Shown piece after piece: positions 52,977 through 61,717 of a DNA stretch of 64,000 nt. Within the stretch, counting starts at the first letter, position 1; every line of letters begins with the position of its first letter. Under the pieces are notes generated by a model that saw only the letters and a list, made by a program, of their open reading frames with translations, was not told where the DNA came from and made no database searches. The translations under genes were made by a program, and so were the position numbers. The DNA is from Oligoflexia bacterium (GTDB taxonomy: Bacteria > Bdellovibrionota > Bacteriovoracia > Bacteriovoracales > Bacteriovoracaceae), in contig JAAEST010000061.1 of assembly GCA_024229115.1 (NCBI GenBank), positions 62,001 to 126,000 on the forward strand, read 5' to 3'.

Positions 52977-54311
52977 TCATGGTCCTAATTTTCTTAGCCA
53001 GTATTGAACTCCTAAACAACTATCACCAAAATGGCCTTCAATTCCCTTGGCTTCCATTTTCTTAAGCATATTATGAATAGTCGTCACTTCAGATTGAATA
53101 CAACTCGGTGTGGGATTACAACTAGGAATGGCAGCTGTTCTCATTTGCATAAATGATGGGTCTTCTATTGTTAAACGATGATATTTTTCATGAGCTCCTC
53201 TTAGAGCATCATCAAGATTAGATCCCGCAGGCATATTATCAATAGAGTTTTGAATTGATTGAACATATTCTGCAATACTGTCGGCCATTCTCTTATCAGC
53301 AGCATCTGTGGCATCTGAAGTTAGGTTGAGTATATCCCTAAAGTTATCAATAGATTCTCCAGCTTTAATTCTATTGATCACTTGTTCATAACGGGTCGAC
53401 ATATTTGTAACCGCCAAACCTCTTGCGTCTGCCCCAATAACTTTCACAGTATTCCCATTATGATCCTTAAGAACAACAAAGAGATCATCTCCAGAAATTG
53501 CCGTGGAAACTTTATACTTCCCAGGGCCAGATGCTTTTATATCCGTTGCAGTTGCGGCCCTTAATTCAGCATCAAGATTATTCGAGGCCTTAAAAGGAGC
53601 TTCAAGAAGATTATCCATGGCATCCACTAATCTCTTATACTGTTGTTGCTCAGGAGAAAGGGCCCTTCCCTGCCTCATATCTTCAATAGTCTTAGTGAAA
53701 CCTTTCATTTTTTCAGGATCATTAAGATTTAGTTGTGAAAGATCAGTATTCGCCGAAGCTCCAAAAGCTTCTCTGATAGATGCCTGAACTTCACTATTAA
53801 TAAACTGGGTTAGGTTATCACCTTCACGAAAACGATCACCATAGGCGGCCATAGTTCTTGCTTTAATATATCCTTCTTCATAGTTACCGGCAGTGGCCGA
53901 AACAAGGTTGAAACTTTGTCCATTTCCAATTTGTCCTGGAGGTAATCTCTTTACGGCATTCTGTAGCTGTCCTGTACAATCTGGAGTTGGAGTACATGTA
54001 ATATAGTATCCCTTGAAATCCATCTTTCTGATTTGAACATTTTGAATTCCTTCACTAGCAAGTTGTCTTTGCATCACTTCTTCAAATTGTGCAACAGAGG
54101 CATCAACCTGATCAGGCCCATGAACCTTATTCATTTCTTTCATTCCATCCCACGCCAGACGAACACCGCTATTTGACTTATTATCAATAACAGCATTTCT
54201 GGCAGCAATAGACTGAGGGTCATTGGCCGTTAAATTCTCAAAGCTCACACCATCGGCGAATATCGCACTCGAGTATGAAAGAATGAATGTTAATAACAAT
54301 AATCTTTTCAT
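52977..54311 (-). CDS. Exported protein of four-gene operon
   Basis: 444 residues. MKRLLLLTFILSYSSAIFA is a signal peptide. The mature part is helical and hydrophilic; a few Cys sit in ITCTPTPDCTGQL and SCNPTPSCIQSEV, two similar Cys-x-Pro-Thr-Pro-x-Cys motifs about 300 residues apart, and a further Cys near the end. Second gene of the operon, 6 nt after the 814-aa gene. No family recognised. Confidence 0.65.
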   Translation of the reverse strand: MKRLLLLTFILSYSSAIFADGVSFENLTANDPQSIAARNAVIDNKSNSGVRLAWDGMKEMNKVHGPDQVDASVAQFEEVMQRQLASEGIQNVQIRKMDFKGYYITCTPTPDCTGQLQNAVKRLPPGQIGNGQSFNLVSATAGNYEEGYIKARTMAAYGDRFREGDNLTQFINSEVQASIREAFGASANTDLSQLNLNDPEKMKGFTKTIEDMRQGRALSPEQQQYKRLVDAMDNLLEAPFKASNNLDAELRAATATDIKASGPGKYKVSTAISGDDLFVVLKDHNGNTVKVIGADARGLAVTNMSTRYEQVINRIKAGESIDNFRDILNLTSDATDAADKRMADSIAEYVQSIQNSIDNMPAGSNLDDALRGAHEKYHRLTIEDPSFMQMRTAAIPSCNPTPSCIQSEVTTIHNMLKKMEAKGIEGHFGDSCLGVQYWLRKLGP

Positions 54312-54317
54312 AATTTC

Positions 54318-56762
54318 CTATTTATTCTTACAGGCATCTATCATTTCTTGGAGCGATTCCTGTGTCTTTCTTTTTATTTCAGCAGGGCTCATATTAGGGT
54401 TTGCCCTTCTTAATTCCTTTTCAATATCATCAGCAAGTCCGGCGACGTAAGTTTGATCTCTCGTAGATAACTGATGAACATTATCCGGATTATATCTATT
54501 CAGCATGATTTGCTTTGCTTCCCCTAACTCTTCATCAATTTGCGATATCATCTGTCTTTGTTCGGGATTAGCCGTTCTACGATCGATTGAACCTTCTCTA
54601 TTACCAACACGACGATCAGAATTCTCTACACCTTCTTTAAGAGATTTTTCAAAACCTTCACTTCCATTTTTCTTAGCCGCCTCAAGGGCCTCCTCAATTA
54701 TTTGTTTTAGTTTTTCAGGAGTCATATTGCTGTCTCTTAATTTATTAAGAAATTTAAGTCTGAGATCACTTGGCATAGTCGCAAGTAGAGTTAAGAACTC
54801 ATCGAGCTTCTTTCCACCATTCTCACCCATTAAGCGAACAACATTGGCCAATTTCGTTGAAATAAATTTATTAGAGATAACTCGATAAAGATCTGAAAGA
54901 ACATCAAGTTGCTTTGGAGATAGCGCTGAAGCACCTCTTGCGGCTGCCTGCCCTCCCTTCTTTATAATAGTCGAAGCAGCTTTCAATCCTCCTAAATCAA
55001 GTATAGAAAAACCAACAGCTAAGGCAGCATCAAATCGTGCTTGCTTAAATTCACTTAATGATTCACGTGCCTCAATAATACTTTGCGTATCAGAGTTACC
55101 TGTTAAGAAACCGCCTTCAAACTCTCTCATTTCAGTATAGTGGTCATAAGATCTTGATGACCAATAAGCACCTTCACCAACACCTAAGGCCGTACCGGCT
55201 ACAAATGATACCGTCGCCACTGTTCCCAGTGTGGCAGCAGAAGCACCAGCGATGATTGCCGCTCCAGCGGCTGCACCAATACCTGTAATGGCGAGAGCTC
55301 CACCAACAATCATTCCTCCCCATAAGAAAGCTTCATCCCAGGCCTCATCACTTTCATCCTCTAGTGAAACATTATTAATGGCCTCACAAACAATTTTAGC
55401 AAAGCGAGGACTCTTAGAAAGAATCTCTCCTACTGCTGCAGGATTTGTTTTTACCAGCTTAGCAATATCTTCTTCACGATCGGGCTTCATTGAAACATAG
55501 TCGATCGTCAACGGATTATAACTATCGTACTGAGCACCACTTGCTATATAGTCCTGCTCATCAGTTCTTTTTTCTTTATCCATTTGATTCAAACGAGCAG
55601 CTTGCTCAATGATTTTATTTTGAGCTTCATTTTTAGCATCAACAATATCTCTTCTTTTAATACGGTTATGCTTCTTCACTTCAAAAGTAGTATGCCCTCC
55701 ATATCTTTTATGTTCATGGAGATCATCATCTTCGAATTGTCTTAATCCTCCAGACTTCTCTTTTATCGCATCTGTAAGAAGAAGAAGTCCGGAGCCTGAT
55801 GAAGCTTCTTGGATATAGCTATTTACATAGTCATTGAACTGTCTTTGAGTTGTTGTATTGTCATAGCGAGGATCACTCGAATCATAGATACCAAACGGAA
55901 GCTTCACATAACCATTATCAGAAACAATATTAATGCGATCAAGTTTGGCATTGAGACGATCAATCTTTTCGTTCACATCTTCTGTTGCTTGCTTAAAACC
56001 AATCTTCTCTTTCGAATTCATAAGTCTTGCCGCTTCTTTTTCACCATGTTGTTTTAGAAGTTCTTTAGTACGATCTGAACAAGAACTACGAGGACAAATC
56101 TTATTCACAGTATTTCTAATATCGGCCTTAATATAGAAATTATTTTTTCCTTTCCTTAAATAATTATGCTCGTAGGTATAGCGAAGGTCCATCAGAGTTG
56201 TCAGAGAGTTACGAAGAGACTGATTATAAAGAGCATCTTGAAAAACAGAAGGTTCTTGATGTTTAGTAATATCTTCAACATGCCTAAAGAATGTATCTAA
56301 ACTTTGAAACTCTTTAGCTATTGGATTACATGGGACATTTAAAGTCTGAGCTTCGAATGAAGCATTAAGAATTCTAATATTTAAATTTCTCTTATCCCCT
56401 TTTTTATTAACACAACGATCGAACTGACTTTTTATTGCAAAGTAATTTTTAAGTCTCGCCTGCATTTGACGGAGTTGCTGACCATCTGCAGTTGATAATA
56501 AATCCCTATTGGCCGGGTCATTAATAAAACTTTGAGTACTTTCTAAAACTCGTGGTCCCAATGTATGAACAAGACTTCCCTCATCTGAGCTGGAAGCTCC
56601 CGATCCTTTGATCCATAAATGTTGTTCAACTAAACTTTTTAAAGTGGAATTTGTTTGCGACTGGTCGGTAGAGAGAATGGGTGAAAATGTGAACCATGTC
56701 ACAGAAATCAAAAGAACTTTGAATAGTTTTAAAGTCTTATTATTTACCAACTCACATACCAC
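54318..56762 (-). CDS. Large exported protein, first gene of four-gene operon
   Basis: 814 residues from GTG 56762, supported by a -10 element 6 nt upstream. N-terminal hydrophobic segment (LFKVLLISVTWFTFSPIL), then a long helical region, a central Gly/Ala hydrophobic stretch (GGALAITGIGAAAGAAIIAG) able to span or insert into a membrane, and a C-terminal helical domain with NPEQRQMISQIDEELGEAK and RDQTYVAGLADDIEKELR. Long Gly/Ala hydrophobic stretches are seen in some pore-forming or secreted effectors. Function unknown. Confidence 0.68.
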   Translation of the reverse strand: MVCELVNNKTLKLFKVLLISVTWFTFSPILSTDQSQTNSTLKSLVEQHLWIKGSGASSSDEGSLVHTLGPRVLESTQSFINDPANRDLLSTADGQQLRQMQARLKNYFAIKSQFDRCVNKKGDKRNLNIRILNASFEAQTLNVPCNPIAKEFQSLDTFFRHVEDITKHQEPSVFQDALYNQSLRNSLTTLMDLRYTYEHNYLRKGKNNFYIKADIRNTVNKICPRSSCSDRTKELLKQHGEKEAARLMNSKEKIGFKQATEDVNEKIDRLNAKLDRINIVSDNGYVKLPFGIYDSSDPRYDNTTTQRQFNDYVNSYIQEASSGSGLLLLTDAIKEKSGGLRQFEDDDLHEHKRYGGHTTFEVKKHNRIKRRDIVDAKNEAQNKIIEQAARLNQMDKEKRTDEQDYIASGAQYDSYNPLTIDYVSMKPDREEDIAKLVKTNPAAVGEILSKSPRFAKIVCEAINNVSLEDESDEAWDEAFLWGGMIVGGALAITGIGAAAGAAIIAGASAATLGTVATVSFVAGTALGVGEGAYWSSRSYDHYTEMREFEGGFLTGNSDTQSIIEARESLSEFKQARFDAALAVGFSILDLGGLKAASTIIKKGGQAAARGASALSPKQLDVLSDLYRVISNKFISTKLANVVRLMGENGGKKLDEFLTLLATMPSDLRLKFLNKLRDSNMTPEKLKQIIEEALEAAKKNGSEGFEKSLKEGVENSDRRVGNREGSIDRRTANPEQRQMISQIDEELGEAKQIMLNRYNPDNVHQLSTRDQTYVAGLADDIEKELRRANPNMSPAEIKRKTQESLQEMIDACKNK

Positions 56763-56768
56763 GCTGAA

Positions 56769-56774
56769 TTTATA
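56769..56774 (-). promoter_or_regulatory. -10 element, probably leaderless
   Basis: On the minus strand TATAAA is followed by 6 nt and the GTG start at 56762. There is no Shine-Dalgarno. The same intergenic region also holds the promoter side of the liv operon, with a small CGACC/GGTCG hairpin (56798-56812). Confidence 0.4.
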
Positions 56775-56964
56775 TCTTTATACTCTCCTTATCTTATCGA
56801 CCTTTTTGGTCGGATATATTAATTTTAATTTCGACATAACCCCTCGATATTACATTACATTTTCCTAAAAAACATAGGGTTGCAGCTTTACAGACCCTAA
56901 GTATCTGATAATAATATTCTGGATTTAAGAAACAATTTAACAATACGCAACAATGGAGTGGTTC

Positions 56965-58167
56965 ATGAACGTGAAAAAGGCTTTTCACCTATCGACTTTA
57001 ACATTCCTTGCTTCACTACTACTTTTCAGTGGTTGTAATAAGCAAGACACTAAATCAAATTCATCGCAACCAGTAGTACAGGCCACTGGTAATCCTGCTG
57101 ACGGAGATGAAATTCTTGTTGGTGCGGTTTTCCCAATGACTGGCCCAATCGCTACTTACGGACAAGAGTCAGTTAATGGAATTAAGCTAGCTCTTCAGAA
57201 ATTTGGTGGAGAAAAAATCAAAGGAAAGAAGATTAGACTTATTATTGAAGATAACAAAGGTGAGCCAACTGAATCGGCCAATGCCGTTAGAAAACTAATT
57301 AACGTAGATAAGGTTCACGTTGTGGTTGGATCAGTAGCTTCATCAAACACATTAGCTGGTGCTCCTATCGCACAACAAGCAGGTGTTCCTCTTATGACTC
57401 CAGCTTCAACTAATGAGAAAGTTACTCAAACTGGTGAGTTCATTTCAAGAACTTGTTTCACTGACGACTTCCAAGGTGTTGTGATGGCCAAGTTTGCAAA
57501 AGAAACGCTTAAGAAATCAAAAGCGGCGATCATTGTAGACAATGCTTCTGATTATTCTAAAGGACTAAGTAAAGTATTTAGAGCTGAGTTTGCAAAACTT
57601 GGCGGAGAAGTTATTCCAACAGAATACACTTACACAGCTAAAGATCAAGACTTCAGATCACTTCTTTCAAAAGTTAAGAGATCAAAGCCAGATGTTGTTT
57701 TCCTTCCAGGTTACTACACAGAAGTTGGTCTTATCTTAAAGCAAGCTAAGCAAATGGGACTTAATGTTCCTTTCCTTGGTGGAGATGGATGGGACTCACC
57801 TAAGCTTCAAGAAATTGCTGGAGCCGAAGGAGTGAAAGGAAACTACATTAGTTCTCACTTTTCTCCTGATGATCAAGACCCAACAGTTCAAAGTTTTGTT
57901 AAAGAATATACAGAGAACTTTGGAAGCCAAAAGCCAGGTGCGATGGCCGCTCTTGGGTATGATGGAATGCTCGTAGTTCTCGACGCTCTTAAAAGAGCTC
58001 CAAAGTTAGATTATGCTTCAATCAATAGTGCTATTATCAACACTAAAGGATTCAAAGGAATCACTGGTTCAATCACTATTGATGAAAATAGAAATGCACG
58101 TAAGAGTGCAGTTGTTCTTAAGACTCTTCCAGAAGGAATGGCCTTTGAACAAAAAGTTAATCCTTAA
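56965..58167 (+). CDS. livJ: Branched-chain amino-acid-type ABC transporter binding lipoprotein
   Basis: 400 residues from ATG 56965 (GGAG 6 nt upstream; an in-frame ATG at 56953 is less likely). Lipoprotein signal with lipobox LLFSGC, then a LivJ/LivK-type periplasmic binding fold: AVFPMTGPIATYGQESVNGI, VVVGSVASSNTLAGAPIAQQ, VPLMTPASTNEKVT and TYTAKDQDFRSLLSKVKRSK. Binds an amino acid or related compound outside the inner membrane and delivers it to LivHM. First gene of the liv operon. Confidence 0.94.
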   Translation: MNVKKAFHLSTLTFLASLLLFSGCNKQDTKSNSSQPVVQATGNPADGDEILVGAVFPMTGPIATYGQESVNGIKLALQKFGGEKIKGKKIRLIIEDNKGEPTESANAVRKLINVDKVHVVVGSVASSNTLAGAPIAQQAGVPLMTPASTNEKVTQTGEFISRTCFTDDFQGVVMAKFAKETLKKSKAAIIVDNASDYSKGLSKVFRAEFAKLGGEVIPTEYTYTAKDQDFRSLLSKVKRSKPDVVFLPGYYTEVGLILKQAKQMGLNVPFLGGDGWDSPKLQEIAGAEGVKGNYISSHFSPDDQDPTVQSFVKEYTENFGSQKPGAMAALGYDGMLVVLDALKRAPKLDYASINSAIINTKGFKGITGSITIDENRNARKSAVVLKTLPEGMAFEQKVNP

Positions 58168-58191
58168 TTTTAACAAACGGATCTATAAATC

Positions 58192-59091
58192 ATGGATGAA
58201 AATCTCGCGTATTTTTTCTATGATCTTGTAACTTATCTTTTAAATGGTTTAACCCAGGGATCAATCTATGCATTGATCGCCTTGGGTTACACTATGGTTT
58301 ACGGGATCATAAAACTCATTAACTTCGCCCACGGTGAATTTTATATGATTGGTGCATTCATTGGCTTCTTTGCCATAACGTCTGGTGTACCATTCTTAGT
58401 TGCCCTTCCTCTGGCCATGCTCGGAGCGGGACTACTTGCCGTAATCGTTGAAAAAATTGTTTACCGTCCAATAAGAGATGCCGGAAGAATCCCTGCCTTA
58501 ATTACGGCACTTGGTACTTCCCTATTCTTTCAATATTTCGGACAGCAAACGATTGGAGCAGACCCTAAAGCTTTCCCGCAAGCAATTGCAGTTAAGACTT
58601 ATCAATTTGGCGAGATTTATATTTCAAATATCCAGCTGATTATTTTTGGATCGACAATTATCCTCATGTGTTTTCTCTGGTGGTTAGTCGGTTATACAAA
58701 AACAGGAAAGGCCATGAGAGCAACATCATTTGATAAGAATGCTGCTGAACTTATGGGAATCAATACTGATAAGATTATTAGTTTTACTTTCTTTGTTGGT
58801 GCCGCCTTCGCCGGTGCAGCCGGTGTTCTTGTTGGACTCTACTACAATACTGTGGAGCCAATGATGGGACTTATCCCAGGACTAAAGGCCTTCGTTGCTG
58901 CTGTTCTTGGTGGTATCGGTATTATTCCAGGAGCCGTTCTTGGAGGATTAGTTCTTGGTGTAGCAGAAAACCTCGTTGTTGGTTTTTGGGTATCTACCTA
59001 TAGAGATGCTATCGCCTTTGGAATTCTCATCGTTATTCTTCTCTTTAAACCAGCAGGGATACTAGGGACGAATAGAAAGGAGAAAGTGTAA
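58192..59091 (+). CDS. livH: Branched-chain amino-acid-type ABC permease LivH
   Basis: 299 residues, about eight transmembrane segments. LVTYLLNGLTQGSIYALIAL, GYTMVYGIIKLINFAHGEFY and the EAA-like region KAMRATSFDKNAAELMGINT are LivH hallmarks. Forms the membrane channel with LivM. Its stop overlaps the livM start by one base. Confidence 0.96.
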   Translation: MDENLAYFFYDLVTYLLNGLTQGSIYALIALGYTMVYGIIKLINFAHGEFYMIGAFIGFFAITSGVPFLVALPLAMLGAGLLAVIVEKIVYRPIRDAGRIPALITALGTSLFFQYFGQQTIGADPKAFPQAIAVKTYQFGEIYISNIQLIIFGSTIILMCFLWWLVGYTKTGKAMRATSFDKNAAELMGINTDKIISFTFFVGAAFAGAAGVLVGLYYNTVEPMMGLIPGLKAFVAAVLGGIGIIPGAVLGGLVLGVAENLVVGFWVSTYRDAIAFGILIVILLFKPAGILGTNRKEKV

Positions 59092-59972
59092 TGGATTATT
59101 TTATTTTTCTCGCACAGCTAAGCGGAATCTTTATCATCTTAGCAGTTAGTTTAAATTTAATTAATGGAATCTGTGGGCAATTTAGTTTAGGGCATGCGGG
59201 GTTTTGGGCAGTTGGTGCCTATACTGGTGCGGCCTTTACTGTTTTCCTTAATCTCCCTGTTCCAGGTTTTGTAAATCTTCTTCTTAGTTGTGGAGCTTCA
59301 TTTATCGCTGCCTCTATAGCTGGTCTTATCATTGGTGTTCCATGTTTGAGACTTAGAGGAGACTACCTTGCCATTGCAACCTTAGGCTTTGGTGAAATCA
59401 TACGAATTATCATTATGAACATGGAGTCAGTTGGTGGACCTCGTGGTTTTACTGGTATTCCAAAACTTGCCAATATTGGATGGGTTTATCTATGGGTGGC
59501 CATCACAGTTATCTTTGTTGCTAATCTTTTAAGAGGATCACATGGTCGTGCAATCATTAGTATCCGTGAAGATGAAATCGCTGCAGAGAGTATGGGAATC
59601 TATACATTTAAGTACAAGACATTGGCCTTTGTTATTGGTGCCGGTTTTGCGGGAGTCGCTGGAACTCTCTATGCTCACACTCAAGAGTTTTTAGCACCTA
59701 CAGGATTCACATTTATGTGGTCAGTAATTATTCTCCTAATGGTAATCTTAGGAGGACTAGGAAGTATTACTGGATCAATTGTTGGAGCAATAATTCTAAC
59801 TGTTCTTCCTGAGCTATTAAGATTCTTTGGACAAACTGTAAGTGAGTGGAGAATGGTTATCTACTCTCTCCTACTCATCTGCCTTATGCTCGCCAGACCA
59901 GGTGGAATCTTTGGAAAACATGAATTCAATATACTTAAATTTTTAAGGTTAGATAAAAAGGAGAATGCGTAA
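59091..59972 (+). CDS. livM: Branched-chain amino-acid-type ABC permease LivM
   Basis: 293 residues, about eight transmembrane segments. GQFSLGHAGFWAVGAYT, LRLRGDYLAIATLGFGEIIR, SIREDEIAAESMGI and LGGLGSITGSIVGAI are conserved LivM motifs. Shorter than E. coli LivM (425 aa), lacking its N-terminal extension. Overlaps livG by one base. Confidence 0.96.
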   Translation: MDYFIFLAQLSGIFIILAVSLNLINGICGQFSLGHAGFWAVGAYTGAAFTVFLNLPVPGFVNLLLSCGASFIAASIAGLIIGVPCLRLRGDYLAIATLGFGEIIRIIIMNMESVGGPRGFTGIPKLANIGWVYLWVAITVIFVANLLRGSHGRAIISIREDEIAAESMGIYTFKYKTLAFVIGAGFAGVAGTLYAHTQEFLAPTGFTFMWSVIILLMVILGGLGSITGSIVGAIILTVLPELLRFFGQTVSEWRMVIYSLLLICLMLARPGGIFGKHEFNILKFLRLDKKENA

Positions 59973-60769
59973 TGAGTGAAACTACGAACTCTCCAATTTT
60001 AAAAACTGATGCTATCACTATGCGTTTTGGTGGCCTTGTTGCTGTAAATCGATTTTCAATGGAATTAGGATCAAATGACCTCGTAGGAGTTATTGGACCT
60101 AATGGTGCTGGAAAGACAACAATCTTTAACATGATTACTGGTCACTATGAACCAACAGAAGGAAATATTTTCTTGGCCGATAACAATATCAACGGACTAA
60201 GACCGGCATTTATTACTCAAAATGGCATCGCAAGAACATTTCAAAATATTCGACTTTTTAAAGACCTGAGTGTTCTTGATAATATTAGACTAGCCGCTCA
60301 CTACACTGTTGATTACGGCTTACTGGCCAATGTTTTCAGAACAAAGAAGTATCATCAAGAAGAAGAAAGAGTTAAGAATGAGGCCATCGAGTTATTAAAG
60401 ATTTTTGGTCTTGAAAATAAACAACAACACCTTGCTAAAAACCTTCCTTACGGAGAACAAAGAAGACTAGAAATTGCTAGAGCTTTGGCCACAAAACCAA
60501 AAGTTCTTCTTTTAGATGAGCCTGCAGCTGGTATGAATCCAAAAGAAACTAAAGACTTAACAGAACTTATTCGTTGGGTAAGAGACAAATTTCAAATTGC
60601 TGTTCTATTAATTGAACACGACATGAAATTAGTTATGGAAGTTTGTGAAAGAATCTATGTTGTTGATCATGGCGAGCTGATTGCTCATGGTGGACCAAAA
60701 GATATTCAAAATAATCCAAAAGTAATTGAAGCCTATCTAGGAACTTCAGATACTGAGGCGGAGGCATAA
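59972..60769 (+). CDS. livG: Branched-chain amino-acid-type ABC ATPase LivG
   Basis: 265 residues. Walker A GPNGAGKTTIFNM, NGIARTFQNIRLF, signature LPYGEQRRLEIARAL (the LivG-type variant), Walker B VLLLDEPAAGMNP and LLIEHDMKLVM. Drives transport with LivF. livF starts 1 nt after its stop. Confidence 0.96.
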   Translation: MSETTNSPILKTDAITMRFGGLVAVNRFSMELGSNDLVGVIGPNGAGKTTIFNMITGHYEPTEGNIFLADNNINGLRPAFITQNGIARTFQNIRLFKDLSVLDNIRLAAHYTVDYGLLANVFRTKKYHQEEERVKNEAIELLKIFGLENKQQHLAKNLPYGEQRRLEIARALATKPKVLLLDEPAAGMNPKETKDLTELIRWVRDKFQIAVLLIEHDMKLVMEVCERIYVVDHGELIAHGGPKDIQNNPKVIEAYLGTSDTEAEA

Positions 60770-60770
60770 T

Positions 60771-61490
60771 ATGAGCGATCCATTATTACACGTGAAAGAT
60801 ATGCATGTTCACTATGGTGCCATTCACGCCATTCATGGAATTGACCTAAAAGTTTTTGAAGGTGAGATCGTAACAATTCTTGGTTCTAATGGTGCTGGCA
60901 AGACGACAACTCTTCACTCTATTAGTGGACTTATTCCTATTAGCAGTGGAGAAATTCTCTTCGATGGAAAGCCTCTTCATAAACTCCCAGCTCACCAGAT
61001 TGTCAGCAGCGGTGTTGCCCAATCTCCTGAAGGAAGAATGGTATTTCCAGATCTCACAATCAAAGAAAACCTAGAGATGGGTGCTTACTTAAGAACAGAT
61101 GAAGAAGGCATTGAAGAAGATTTGAGATATATGTTCTCTCTTTTTCCAAGATTAGAAGAAAGACAAAAGCAATTGGCCGGAACTCTTTCTGGAGGTGAGC
61201 AACAAATGTTGGCCATCGCTAGAGCTTATATGGCCGCACCAAAACTTCTTCTCTTAGATGAGCCATCATTAGGAATTGCTCCTATTCTTGTTCAAGCAAT
61301 CTTTGATGCGATTGTTGAAATCAATAAGAAGAAGAAAATGACAATTCTCTTAGTGGAACAAAATGCTTTTGCCGCTCTTAAGATTGCTCACCGTGGTTAT
61401 GTACTTATGACTGGTGAAATCACAATGCAAGGTGAGGCCAAAGAACTTATCACTAATGATGAAATTAAAAAGGCCTATCTAGGTCATTAA
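60771..61490 (+). CDS. livF: Branched-chain amino-acid-type ABC ATPase LivF
   Basis: 239 residues. Walker A GSNGAGKTTTLHS, Q-loop VAQSPEGRMVFPDLT, signature LSGGEQQMLAIARAYM, Walker B LLLLDEPSLGIAP and LLVEQNAFAAL. Standard length. Last transport gene of the liv operon. Confidence 0.96.
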   Translation: MSDPLLHVKDMHVHYGAIHAIHGIDLKVFEGEIVTILGSNGAGKTTTLHSISGLIPISSGEILFDGKPLHKLPAHQIVSSGVAQSPEGRMVFPDLTIKENLEMGAYLRTDEEGIEEDLRYMFSLFPRLEERQKQLAGTLSGGEQQMLAIARAYMAAPKLLLLDEPSLGIAPILVQAIFDAIVEINKKKKMTILLVEQNAFAALKIAHRGYVLMTGEITMQGEAKELITNDEIKKAYLGH

Positions 61491-61507
61491 GATATTAAGG
61501 ATACGAA

Positions 61508-61717
61508 ATGGAAATTAATACTTTTGATGAAGCAGTCACTCTATTAAAGAAAATTGTTAAATTCTCACATCTTGATGGACAAAAACATATGGACCTCACT
61601 GTATGTACAGCGGAAGAAAGACCTTATTATGAAAGAGCATTAATGATTATTAGAGCTCAAGTTGCTCAAGGTCATATGACTGATGCACAAGTTAAAGAGA
61701 AATTAGGTCTTGTATGA
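61508..61717 (+). CDS. Small helical protein at end of liv operon
   Basis: 69 residues, cytoplasmic, helical, no Trp, with EAVTLLKKIVKFSHLDGQ and AEERPYYERALMII. It follows livF by 17 nt, with GGA before the ATG, and its stop overlaps the next start (ATGA). The compact context supports a real gene. No family recognised. Confidence 0.62.
   Translation: MEINTFDEAVTLLKKIVKFSHLDGQKHMDLTVCTAEERPYYERALMIIRAQVAQGHMTDAQVKEKLGLV

Noticed and set aside
54505-55500. Several plus-strand frames opposite the 814-aa gene
   Set aside because: They are short antisense frames made of Ser/Leu/Ala-rich composition, while the minus-strand gene has coherent codon use and operon context.
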